Source: Candidatus Scybalomonas excrementigallinarum | Lineage (GTDB): Bacteria > Bacillota > Clostridia > Lachnospirales > Lachnospiraceae | NCBI GenBank assembly: GCA_018710905.1 | Contig: DVIZ01000028.1 | Location: 1 to 40,104, forward strand | DNA length: 40,104 nt | Direction of reading: 5' to 3' | Shown: piece by piece, positions 23,922-31,523 of the stretch | How the letters are laid out: each line of letters starts with the position of its first letter | Position numbering within the stretch: position 1 is the first letter of the stretch | Position numbers and translations under genes: made by a program | The notes under the pieces: generated by a model | Databases searched by the model: none | Seen by the model: only the letters and a program-made list of their open reading frames with translations | Told to the model about the DNA's origin: nothing

Positions 23922-26282
23922 TTATTCTCTTTCGTTCCAAAATCGTTCCAAATACGCTTTTGTTGTATTCACTGTGACTTTATGAAAGGTGTCCCATTCT
24001 CTTGGAAATAAGCTCTGGTATTTCATCTGTAAAAAACGATCATCTAGCAATAAAATCACTCCTTTATCTTCGGCCGTTCGAATGACTCTCCCAGCTGACT
24101 GCAACACTTTATTCATGGCAGGATATCGGTAAGCATAATCGAATCCATCATATCCTTTTTCCTCATAATGTTTCTTCAATAATTCTCGTTCTTGGCACAC
24201 CTTTGGAATCCCTGTTCCTACAATAACAGCCCCGATTAATTGTTCTCCTACTAAATCAATTCCTTCTGAAAAGACGCCACCTAACACACAAAATGCCAAC
24301 AAAGACTTTTTCTCTTTTTTTATAAATTCTTCTAAAAAAAGCTCCTTTTCTTCTTCTGTCATATCCGCTTCTTGTAAAAGAATTCTCGCTTTATAAAAAA
24401 GCCCCCTCTCCATAGCGATTTCATATACCTCTTTCCTATATTGATACGACGGGAAAAATATCATATAATTTCCTGCTTTGCTATCAATTAACTGATCGAG
24501 ATACCATACAATCTTTTCATATTCTCCATAACTTCTTCTTGTATAACGACTCGATACATCATATCCAATTGCTAACATTCTATTTTCCTTTTTAAAAGGA
24601 GATGGAATATAAATGGCATAATCATCCTCTTCCCTAGAAAGCATCTCTTTATAGTACTGAATCGGAAGCATCGTAGCAGAAAAAAAGATTGTGCTAACTC
24701 CCATATCCAAATAGGTTTTTAATTGATTGGCTGGTGTCACACAAAAGAGCTTGACAAAAAATCGTCCTGCCTCATCCTTTCCTGTATAAATCTCATAAGA
24801 TTCATCAAGGAGCTCATGCATATTTAGAAAATGTCGAATATTAAAATAAAGTTGTACCACTTTATCCCTCATCTCTTTCTCTTCTTCTTCCTCTAAAACC
24901 CCTTCTAATTCCCCATAAACTCTTATTAGAGTCTCATAAAAAGAACCTAGATTCCCTAATATGCCATACTCTCTTTTCTCTTCTTCCCATATATCCATGG
25001 CATTTTGACAATGATTCAAAAAACGTCCTAACTTTTTATATTTTTTTCCAATCATTTTTCGCAATTCCATGAATTCCTCTCGGTATAAAATCGCACTATA
25101 CATGGTCCTTGCCCGCTCTACTAAGTTATGAGCCTCATCAATTAAAAACAAATAGCTTCCCTTTTGTCCCTCTCCAAAAAACCTTTTTAAATGGACATTC
25201 GGATCGAATACATAATTATAATCGCCAATTACAATATCCGCAAAGCTACTGGCATCTAATCCTAACTCAAATGGACAAACTTCATATTTCTTTGCCCATT
25301 GAAGTAACACTTCTCGATCCATTTCCTGCTCTTTTAATAACATTTCATATAAGGCTTCGTTAATGCGATCAAAATGCCCTCTAGCATAAGGACAATCGAT
25401 AGGATTACAATTCATCTCTTCCATAGGGCAGATCTTTTCCTTTGCTGTTAAAATGACAACACTGCTTTTTAATCCTTTTTCCTTTAATATTTTTACGCTT
25501 TGATATGCCACGGTTCTTGTAATGGTCTTGGCAGTCAAATAAAATATTTTCTCTCCAAGCTCCTCTCCCACTGCCTTTACTGCTGGAAACATCGTAGACA
25601 TCGTTTTTCCAATTCCTGTGGGTGCTTGAATAAATAGTTTCTTTCCCCGACTCATCGTTCGATAAACGGAAACCGCCATATCCCTTTGCCCTTTTCGATA
25701 AGGGAATGGAAATTGTAATGGCTTAATAGAAGCATTTCTCTCTTCTCTTTTCTCTTTTAAAAATTTTCCCCACATTAAATACTGATTTAATAAGCCAAAA
25801 AACCATTCCTTTAGCTGTTCTGCCTCAAAAACCGTCTGAAACCGTTTAATCTCTTCCGTTTCTAACTGGCAGTATGTCATCTGAATCGTCACTCGATCCT
25901 TTTTTTCTTGCTCGCAATAAATATGCCCATAACACATGGCCTGCGCTTGATGGACAAGGACTGGTTCCTGAATCGTATCTAAACTTCGATAAACACCCTT
26001 AATCTCATCAATGATGACCTGCTCCTTCGTTTCTTCAATCCCATCGGCTCTCCCTTCCATACAAAAAGTAAATCCATCTTGTTCAATTTCATATTTCATG
26101 GAAACTTCTGCCCGATAAGAACTTCCCATCTGCTTTTGTATCTTCCGATGAATTCGACTCCCCGCTTGCATCGCATCTTTTTCTCCACTCCCTCTTCGAT
26201 TATCAATGTCACCAGAACGCAACAAAAATTCTACAAAATTTCTTACAGAAACTCTTATCTGATTCCCTTCTATTTCAATCAT
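23922..26282 (-). CDS. Rad3/DinG-type DNA helicase with N-terminal Cas4/RecB-like nuclease domain
   Basis: A 786-residue fusion. Residues about 40-120 look like a PD-(D/E)XK (Cas4/RecB-like) nuclease: GSRIHRKI, GRAD with D80, DEIK 92-95 and HQAQAMCY 111-118. Then comes an XPD/DinG superfamily 2 helicase: Walker A QAPTGIGKT 219-227, four cysteines C285, C292, C297, C336 spaced like the Fe-S cluster of XPD, DEAH 382-385, and AGRVIRTAEDKGVILLLDDR near the end. It should unwind and cut DNA in repair. A consensus promoter lies upstream at 26427-26455. Confidence 0.92.
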   Translation of the reverse strand: MIEIEGNQIRVSVRNFVEFLLRSGDIDNRRGSGEKDAMQAGSRIHRKIQKQMGSSYRAEVSMKYEIEQDGFTFCMEGRADGIEETKEQVIIDEIKGVYRSLDTIQEPVLVHQAQAMCYGHIYCEQEKKDRVTIQMTYCQLETEEIKRFQTVFEAEQLKEWFFGLLNQYLMWGKFLKEKREERNASIKPLQFPFPYRKGQRDMAVSVYRTMSRGKKLFIQAPTGIGKTMSTMFPAVKAVGEELGEKIFYLTAKTITRTVAYQSVKILKEKGLKSSVVILTAKEKICPMEEMNCNPIDCPYARGHFDRINEALYEMLLKEQEMDREVLLQWAKKYEVCPFELGLDASSFADIVIGDYNYVFDPNVHLKRFFGEGQKGSYLFLIDEAHNLVERARTMYSAILYREEFMELRKMIGKKYKKLGRFLNHCQNAMDIWEEEKREYGILGNLGSFYETLIRVYGELEGVLEEEEEKEMRDKVVQLYFNIRHFLNMHELLDESYEIYTGKDEAGRFFVKLFCVTPANQLKTYLDMGVSTIFFSATMLPIQYYKEMLSREEDDYAIYIPSPFKKENRMLAIGYDVSSRYTRRSYGEYEKIVWYLDQLIDSKAGNYMIFFPSYQYRKEVYEIAMERGLFYKARILLQEADMTEEEKELFLEEFIKKEKKSLLAFCVLGGVFSEGIDLVGEQLIGAVIVGTGIPKVCQERELLKKHYEEKGYDGFDYAYRYPAMNKVLQSAGRVIRTAEDKGVILLLDDRFLQMKYQSLFPREWDTFHKVTVNTTKAYLERFWNERE

Positions 26283-26426
26283 ATTTTTTCTCGCTTTCTT
26301 TTCTGTTCCCCATTATCCTAGAAGCTCTCTTCTATCCCTATTATCCTTTTACTATTTATAATGGAAATACAACCATATATTTCTTCTGTTCTATCAACAG
26401 TATCTTCTTTTTCTATCCTGTTACTT

Positions 26427-26455
26427 ATTATACAGAAAATTCTTATACCTCTCAA
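26427..26455 (-). promoter_or_regulatory. Sigma-A promoter of the nuclease-helicase gene
   Basis: TTGAGA (26455-26450), a 17-nt spacer and TATAAT (26432-26427) on the minus strand; leader of about 140 nt. Confidence 0.75.
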
Positions 26456-26463
26456 CTTTGAGA
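26450..26463. promoter_or_regulatory. Perfect palindrome between divergent promoters
   Basis: TCTCAA-CT-TTGAGA. It covers the -35 of the helicase promoter and lies 8 nt ahead of the -35 of the DUF4250 gene, a good place for an operator; no regulator is known. Confidence 0.4.
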
Positions 26464-26471
26464 ATCCCCCC

Positions 26472-26501
26472 TTGAAAAGTAGAATCTATCTATGCTAGAA
26501 T
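26472..26501 (+). promoter_or_regulatory. Sigma-A promoter of the DUF4250 gene
   Basis: TTGAAA (26472-26477), an 18-nt spacer ending TGC, and TAGAAT (26496-26501). Confidence 0.7.
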
Positions 26502-26539
26502 GGGACATGTTTAAAAATTTTAGAAAGAAGGATTACATT

Positions 26540-26728
26540 ATGTTAAAAAATGAGACAATTCCAAGAGATCCTATGATTCTTTTAAGTTTTATTAATACAA
26601 AATTACGAGATCAGTACAATTCTCTTGAATCCCTTTGCGATGACATGGAACTAGATGAAAATGATTTAAAGAATATTTTAAAAGCCATTGATTATTCTTA
26701 TAATCAAGAATTGAATAAATTTGTGTAA
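26540..26728 (+). CDS. DUF4250 family small protein
   Basis: A 62-residue protein, MLKNETIPRDPMILLSFINT and onward, matching DUF4250 in length and in the IPxDPxMLLSxxNTKLRD-like opening. It looks like a small all-helical domain. No function is known. ATG 26540 is chosen because AAGGA lies just upstream and the promoter at 26472-26501 starts transcription within the longer frame. It is alone and divergent from the helicase. Confidence 0.82.
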   Translation: MLKNETIPRDPMILLSFINTKLRDQYNSLESLCDDMELDENDLKNILKAIDYSYNQELNKFV

Positions 26729-26768
26729 CCGCCAATGGCAAACATGCAACAAAAGTATTGCACACAAA

Positions 26769-26810
26769 AATGGGAAATAGAAACAATCGTTATTTCTATT
26801 TCCCACTTTT
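26769..26810. terminator. Bidirectional terminator between the DUF4250 and cold shock genes
   Basis: TGGGAAATAGAAA (26771-26783) pairs perfectly with TTTCTATTTCCCA (26793-26805), flanked by A and T runs. Confidence 0.88.
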
Positions 26811-26830
26811 CATTTCTTGGAAGTTTCTTT

Positions 26831-27043
26831 TCATTCTTCCTCGCTTATCATCTTCACATGAATTGCCTGAGGTCCTTTCGCACCTGCTGTTACTTCAAAA
26901 GAAACGCTCATTCCTTCTTCTAACTTCTGTCCCTCTTCTAATTCCACATGGCTCTGATGCACAAATATTTCATGATTGGACTCATCCACTAAAAATCCAA
27001 ATCCTCTTTGTTCATCATATTCTTTTACAATTCCTTGTTTCAT
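26831..27043 (-). CDS. Cold shock domain protein
   Basis: A 70-residue single cold shock domain: GFGFL (14-18) is the RNP1 motif and IFVHQSHVE (26-34) the RNP2 motif; GPQAIHV near the end is typical. It binds single-stranded RNA/DNA and keeps RNA unfolded. RNP1 lacks the usual Lys before GFGF (RGFGFL), and RNP2 has Gln in place of a second aromatic-neighbour residue, a mild divergence. AAAAGGAG lies about 11 nt from ATG 27043. Confidence 0.93.
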   Translation of the reverse strand: MKQGIVKEYDEQRGFGFLVDESNHEIFVHQSHVELEEGQKLEEGMSVSFEVTAGAKGPQAIHVKMISEEE

Positions 27044-27134
27044 AATCTACAACACTCCTTTTCTTCTTTGTTGCAATATATGAACAAGTTATTTTGATTA
27101 TGTCCAAACACAAAAACTCTTTGCTTTTTTGACA

Positions 27135-28256
27135 TTAATCGATTTCTTTTAACAACTGCAATCGCCTTTTTACTCGTCTCATCCAAGGATCAAAAAATCC
27201 TAATTTATAAAAATTGCGGAAAACAATCCCTAAAAACATGGCATATAAAAATCCAGCAAATCCTCCAACTTTTAATCCTACATAGATTAAAAATAACGTT
27301 GGAAGTGGTCGTAATCCTATGCTATCCCCAATGATCTTTGGCTGTAATAGCTGTCTTGCTAATAGGCAGATTAAATAAAGGATAATAAAAATCACACCCG
27401 CTTGAAACTGATGTTCAATAAACTTAAAAACTGCCCAAGGGATCAAAATCATCCCTGTTCCTAAAAACGGAAGAACATCCCATATGCTAATCACTATTGC
27501 TAGTAAAAAAGCATAATTTTCTCCTTCAATCGCAAGTCCAATGAAGAGTAAGACAAAAATGACACCCATAATCTTCAACTGTGCCTTTACATAGCCGCCA
27601 AGCGCTTTAAAAATGTGTTCTTTGATTAAACTTAATTTTTCTTGAATAGACTTTGGAGCTTTCTCTTTATAAAACAAGTAAATTTCTTCTCGTTCTACCA
27701 TAAAAAAATAGGCAGATAATATCATAACGATAGAGGAAACAAATCCATTTGTAACGCCTTTTGCAACCCCTCCTGCATATTGAATACTATTTCCTCCAAT
27801 TCCTTTGACCCATTCTGTCAAAACTCCCATAATACTTTGATAAAGTTCTTCTCCTTTTTGGAGTAATCCTGCTCGAATCCCAAAATGTTGTGCCTTCTCT
27901 TCTAAAAATAAATTCAAATTATCAAACTGTACTTTGATTGAGTCCAAGATATGAGGAAGATCTTGGCTTAAACTGATGATCTGCTCTACAAGATGCCCGA
28001 TTAAAAAATAAAGAACTCCTATAATAGCAGCCAATGCAATGACAATAATTAACGCAGATCCAAATTTCTTTGGAACTTTTATTTTCTTCTCTAAAAAATT
28101 TCGTAATGGGTTGGCTAATACGGAAATAATCCAACCGACAACAAATGGCCATAAAAAACCGATTACTTTAGGTCCCAGAAAAATAATCGCTACTAAAAAA
28201 AGTCCTGCCCACAAAAACTCTAAAATCAATTCAAAACAGACTTCCCATCGCCTCAT
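27135..28256 (-). CDS. AI-2E family transporter-like permease
   Basis: A 373-residue membrane protein with about eight helices and the central soluble segment of the AI-2E/PerM family; FLGTGMILIPWAV and the PKIIGDSIGLRPLPTLFLIY block near 310-330 are typical. Family members export small molecules or act as Na+/H+ antiporters; the AI-2 label is not proof of autoinducer transport. ATG 28256 is preferred because AGGAG (28268-28264) is 8 nt upstream; a GTG at 28265 would overlap it. Confidence 0.9.
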   Translation of the reverse strand: MRRWEVCFELILEFLWAGLFLVAIIFLGPKVIGFLWPFVVGWIISVLANPLRNFLEKKIKVPKKFGSALIIVIALAAIIGVLYFLIGHLVEQIISLSQDLPHILDSIKVQFDNLNLFLEEKAQHFGIRAGLLQKGEELYQSIMGVLTEWVKGIGGNSIQYAGGVAKGVTNGFVSSIVMILSAYFFMVEREEIYLFYKEKAPKSIQEKLSLIKEHIFKALGGYVKAQLKIMGVIFVLLFIGLAIEGENYAFLLAIVISIWDVLPFLGTGMILIPWAVFKFIEHQFQAGVIFIILYLICLLARQLLQPKIIGDSIGLRPLPTLFLIYVGLKVGGFAGFLYAMFLGIVFRNFYKLGFFDPWMRRVKRRLQLLKEID

Positions 28257-28289
28257 CTTACTCACTCCTGTCCTACTTATAATACTATC

Positions 28290-28318
28290 ATTATAGCCAT
28301 TTTCCTAACAAGTTACAA
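28290..28318 (-). promoter_or_regulatory. Promoter of the AI-2E family gene
   Basis: TTGTAA (28318-28313), a 17-nt spacer and TATAAT (28295-28290) on the minus strand. Confidence 0.7.
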
Positions 28319-28362
28319 GTTGTGTTCCTTGTCAAATCCTTTCAGAATTATTAATATTTTAT

Positions 28363-28390
28363 GAAAAATAAGTGAGAACGCTTCTTACTT
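28363..28390 (-). terminator. Terminator of the DUF5688 gene
   Basis: AAGTGAGAA (28370-28378) pairs with TTCTTACTT (28382-28390) with one G-T; minus-strand ATTTTTC follows. Confidence 0.65.
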
Positions 28391-28447
28391 AACATATGTA
28401 GAACAGATTCATCTCATGGCTAAAACTAAGAGTATTCTTGCCTATGT

Positions 28448-29326
28448 TCATAAAACAGTTATTTTTCCTGTCTTATAGGATAACAAATATACTTGATAGG
28501 ATAAGATCTCATCTGGTCGGACAACTGTGTTATTGGCATCCTTTACGATAGCCTGTAAGCGCCTCACTTCAAAGTCGCTTCCTCCTACTACAAGTAACAC
28601 TTCATGAATACTGCTTGGCAAAATATAAATATCTCTTTCAAATTTCTTTGCTATCTCCCATAACTCTTCTTCATAAGTGATACAAGTTGCTCCATTTAAT
28701 TCTCTTGCATTCGTCAGTACATAAAGCGAAGGTATCTTGGGCATATCAGGAACAATTCTTTGCAATACTTCCTCCATAGACATGATTTTCATCGGAAATA
28801 ATACTTTTGTATTTTCCCTTGCTTTTTTTACAACGTCTTCCCATGATACACCCCAGCGCTCTAACTCTTTGTTCGTCACTAAAATAGAAGAAATTCCTTC
28901 TTCTTCCTCATAACAAAGATATCGAACCGTCAATGCTAAATCATTCCATGGAAGATACGGCGTCGTTTCCCATAATTCATGATTCATTCCGATATTAACA
29001 AGCCGAAAGAAAAGCCGTTCTTTACAAGTATCAAAATCTAAAAATACATCAGGCACCGAAAACATCTCTTCTCTCCCTGACTTAAATTCTTCTACTATCA
29101 ATTGTAAAATTGTAAAAAACTCTTCTCCCTCTTCCTGTCGTTCATAATAGGAATCCAAATAAATAATAGGTGCGATGACTTGTCCTTGTTCTCGAATGAC
29201 AATGCCATTTTTTCTCTCACCATTATTTTTCATAACCGAGGTTAATTCCCATTGTAATTCCTCTCCTTTTGGTAAAACCTCACCAATACTACATTTAATC
29301 CGTTCCAAAAATTCCGTTTTATCCAT
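28448..29326 (-). CDS. DUF5688 family protein
   Basis: A 292-residue soluble protein with no signal or membrane segment, matching DUF5688, a family common in Lachnospiraceae and of unknown function. Recognisable parts are NGIVIREQGQVIAPIIYLDS at the N-terminus, the LTNARELNGATCITYEEEL-type segment and a C-terminal IYILPSSIHEVLLV. AAGGAG precedes ATG 29326. It has its own good promoter and terminator, so it is probably single. Confidence 0.82.
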   Translation of the reverse strand: MDKTEFLERIKCSIGEVLPKGEELQWELTSVMKNNGERKNGIVIREQGQVIAPIIYLDSYYERQEEGEEFFTILQLIVEEFKSGREEMFSVPDVFLDFDTCKERLFFRLVNIGMNHELWETTPYLPWNDLALTVRYLCYEEEEGISSILVTNKELERWGVSWEDVVKKARENTKVLFPMKIMSMEEVLQRIVPDMPKIPSLYVLTNARELNGATCITYEEELWEIAKKFERDIYILPSSIHEVLLVVGGSDFEVRRLQAIVKDANNTVVRPDEILSYQVYLLSYKTGKITVL

Positions 29327-29398
29327 AGCACATTCTCCTTCTTCTTACTCTCCAAGTTACAAGGCAGTCTGTGCCAACAAACATTCGTTCTTTTTATT

Positions 29399-29427
29399 AG
29401 TGTACCATATTCTACACCAATTTTCAA
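29399..29427 (-). promoter_or_regulatory. Promoter of the DUF5688 gene
   Basis: TTGAAA (29427-29422), a 17-nt spacer ending TGG and TACACT (29404-29399) on the minus strand. Confidence 0.75.
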
Positions 29428-29509
29428 TTTATTTTATAATTATTTTAAAATTATTTTTAATATGTTTCAAAATATTATTTTCAATTATACCACATTCTTT
29501 CCAAAATAA

Positions 29510-30577
29510 TTAGAACCATCCTTCTTCCCTCTCTCTAAATTTTTTAAAAAAGGATACCAATGCTTCCATCTGTTCTCTTGTTCCAATGGTAATTCTTAAA
29601 TATTGATCAATTCTTGGCTTTTCGAAATAACGCATATAGATATTTTCTCTTCTTGCCGCTTCAAATAATTTTTTTGCATCATATTTTTTATGAGTTGCGA
29701 AAACAAAATTTGTTTTTGACTCTAAAAATTCAAATCCCAATTGTTTAAGCTCATTACAAAACCACTCTCTTGTGGCTACAATGTTCTGAATCGTTTGTTC
29801 AAAATACTCTTCATCTTCTATCGAGGCTTTTCCTAATCGAATCGAAACTTCGCTCATCGTATAAGAATTATAAGAATATTTCACGTCTTGCATGGCTCTA
29901 ATTAACACTGGTGATCCGATGGCATATCCAATTCTCATTCCCGCCATAGAACGGGATTTTGAAAATGTCTGCACAACCAATACGTTATCATATTTTTCTA
30001 ATAACGATATAGCTGATTGCCCGCCAAAATCAATATAGGCTTCATCAATTATGACAATACTCTCTGGATTCTCTCTTACTATTTCTTCTACAAAAGATAA
30101 GGGTTCTAAAATCCCAGTCGGCGCATTGGGATTTGGAAAAATAATCCCGCCATTTTCTTCCTTATAATCTTCCACTCGAATACGAAATGCTTGATCTAGT
30201 GGCTTTTTTTCATAAGGAATTTGAAACAGTTCTGCCCAGACTTCATAAAAAGAGTATGTAATATCAGGGAAGAAAATAGGCTTTTTTGAATGAAAAAACG
30301 TCATAAATGCTATAGCCAATACATCATCTGAACCAACACCAACAAATACTTGATCTTCCTTTACATGAAAACGCCTAGCAATTGCTTCTGTTAATAAATG
30401 AGCCGTTGGATCTGGATACCGTTGCAAATTTTTTATATCCTTTAATTGTTCCATCACTTTTGGCGAAGGTGGATATGGATTTTCATTGGTGTTTAACTTA
30501 ATGATCCCCTCCCCCTTTGGTTGCTCTCCTGGAACATATGGTACGATTTTACGAAGATTCTTTTCCCATTCTCTCAT
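29510..30577 (-). CDS. hisC: Histidinol-phosphate aminotransferase family protein
   Basis: A 355-residue fold-type I PLP aminotransferase with LNTNENPYPPSP at 28-39, NPNAPTG 149-155, DEAYIDF 178-184 and the lysine motif SKSRSMAGMRIG 206-217 (PLP lysine K207). This set is the HisC signature; HisC transfers the amino group from glutamate to imidazole-acetol phosphate in histidine synthesis. No other his genes are nearby, so it may instead serve phenylalanine/tyrosine or be a second copy. AGGAGG precedes ATG 30577. Confidence 0.88.
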   Translation of the reverse strand: MREWEKNLRKIVPYVPGEQPKGEGIIKLNTNENPYPPSPKVMEQLKDIKNLQRYPDPTAHLLTEAIARRFHVKEDQVFVGVGSDDVLAIAFMTFFHSKKPIFFPDITYSFYEVWAELFQIPYEKKPLDQAFRIRVEDYKEENGGIIFPNPNAPTGILEPLSFVEEIVRENPESIVIIDEAYIDFGGQSAISLLEKYDNVLVVQTFSKSRSMAGMRIGYAIGSPVLIRAMQDVKYSYNSYTMSEVSIRLGKASIEDEEYFEQTIQNIVATREWFCNELKQLGFEFLESKTNFVFATHKKYDAKKLFEAARRENIYMRYFEKPRIDQYLRITIGTREQMEALVSFFKKFREREEGWF

Positions 30578-30655
30578 GATTATCCTCCTATTTTCTTTAT
30601 TATGAAACTACATTACTTTATCTCACTAATTCATTATCTTGTAAAATTATTTTCT

Positions 30656-30683
30656 ATTATACCAAGTTTCATAAATTATGCAA
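30656..30683 (-). promoter_or_regulatory. Promoter of the hisC-like gene
   Basis: TTGCAT (30683-30678), a 16-nt spacer ending TGG and TATAAT (30661-30656) on the minus strand. Confidence 0.75.
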
Positions 30684-30696
30684 GCATTTTTGTGCA

Positions 30697-30740
30697 AAAA
30701 AATAAAACTGTTGTACGAACAAAATACAACAGTTTTTATA
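30697..30740 (-). terminator. Terminator of the Fur-like gene
   Basis: AAAACTGTTGTA (30704-30715) pairs perfectly with TACAACAGTTTT (30725-30736). A TTTTATTTTTTTG tract follows on the minus strand. Confidence 0.92.
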
Positions 30741-30768
30741 AAAATATGGATACTTCCATTTGGCATAA

Positions 30769-31182
30769 CTATATAATAACTTTTTCAATTTCTTGGCTTC
30801 GATATCCAAGTTTCTCCAATGAATCACGAAATGCACTTTCCCATTCTTCTTGACTCAAAATCACTTTTTGCTGATTCTTTAATAAAATAACGCAAACCTT
30901 TTCGGGCTCTTTTCCTTCCATATGAACTTCATAAGACTGTTCTGGACAAAGTATCCCCATTTGCTCAAGCACTTGTAACATTCGATAGACAGTAGCATTT
31001 CCAACCGTTGGATCCACTTGATGAACATGACAACAAATCGCTTTTTTACATTCGAATCTATGACTTAACAAAATATCAAGAATTAATTTTCTCTGCTTTG
31101 TAATACGCAATCCTTGTTTACGAAACTCTTCAAGAACTTTTTCTTTCATCTCTTCTTTTATCTTATTTTCATCTTTCACCAT
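30769..31182 (-). CDS. Fur-like transcriptional regulator with atypical metal sites
   Basis: A 137-residue protein whose N-terminal two thirds match the Fur winged helix: LRITKQRKLILDILL (25-39) and GNATVYRMLQVLEQMGIL (61-78). The usual C-terminal dimer domain is changed: there is no HHHxH motif and no paired CxxC zinc sites; the tail (91-137) is Lys/Glu-rich and helical. Instead a Cys/His cluster C45, C50, C51, H52, H54 lies in the helix before the recognition helix. It is probably a metal- or redox-linked repressor of its own gene and perhaps the adjacent ATPase operon. AAGGTG precedes ATG 31182. Confidence 0.8.
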   Translation of the reverse strand: MVKDENKIKEEMKEKVLEEFRKQGLRITKQRKLILDILLSHRFECKKAICCHVHQVDPTVGNATVYRMLQVLEQMGILCPEQSYEVHMEGKEPEKVCVILLKNQQKVILSQEEWESAFRDSLEKLGYRSQEIEKVII

Positions 31183-31337
31183 TTCTTCACCTTCTTGAAA
31201 GTTTATTTTCTAAATACATAAACAAAACTTTCCCTTATTCAACTTCTATCTTGTTACCTCTTTCAAACAACTAGGCAAGTAAACGACTGGAGATTCCCAT
31301 TTCTTTTTAAAATTCACGCTTTAAGTTAGTCTTAAAT

Positions 31338-31350
31338 AACTCATTGAGTT
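31338..31350. promoter_or_regulatory. Palindromic candidate operator of the Fur-like gene
   Basis: AACTCATTGAGTT, a perfect 6-1-6 dyad starting 2 nt after the -10 box, covering the expected start of transcription. Related half sites AGTT/AACT occur nearby (31326-31335, 31369-31384). Confidence 0.5.
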
Positions 31351-31351
31351 T

Positions 31352-31380
31352 ATTATACCTCATTTTAGAGTTATATGCAA
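31352..31380 (-). promoter_or_regulatory. Promoter of the Fur-like gene
   Basis: TTGCAT (31380-31375), a 17-nt spacer and TATAAT (31357-31352) on the minus strand. The leader is about 165 nt. The rest of 31183-31523 is AT-rich with no gene; one 8-bp dyad TTTCTTAT/ATAAGAAA is at 31459-31489. Confidence 0.75.
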
Positions 31381-31523
31381 CTAACTTTTTCATTTTTCTT
31401 AAAATATTTTTTTATTTTTATTTTTTATATAGAAAAAATCTCCTTAACAATTTCATTCTTTCTTATCAATCCTCACTTATCATAAGAAAAATAATGTTAA
31501 AGAGATCTTTTCTTTTTTCTATT

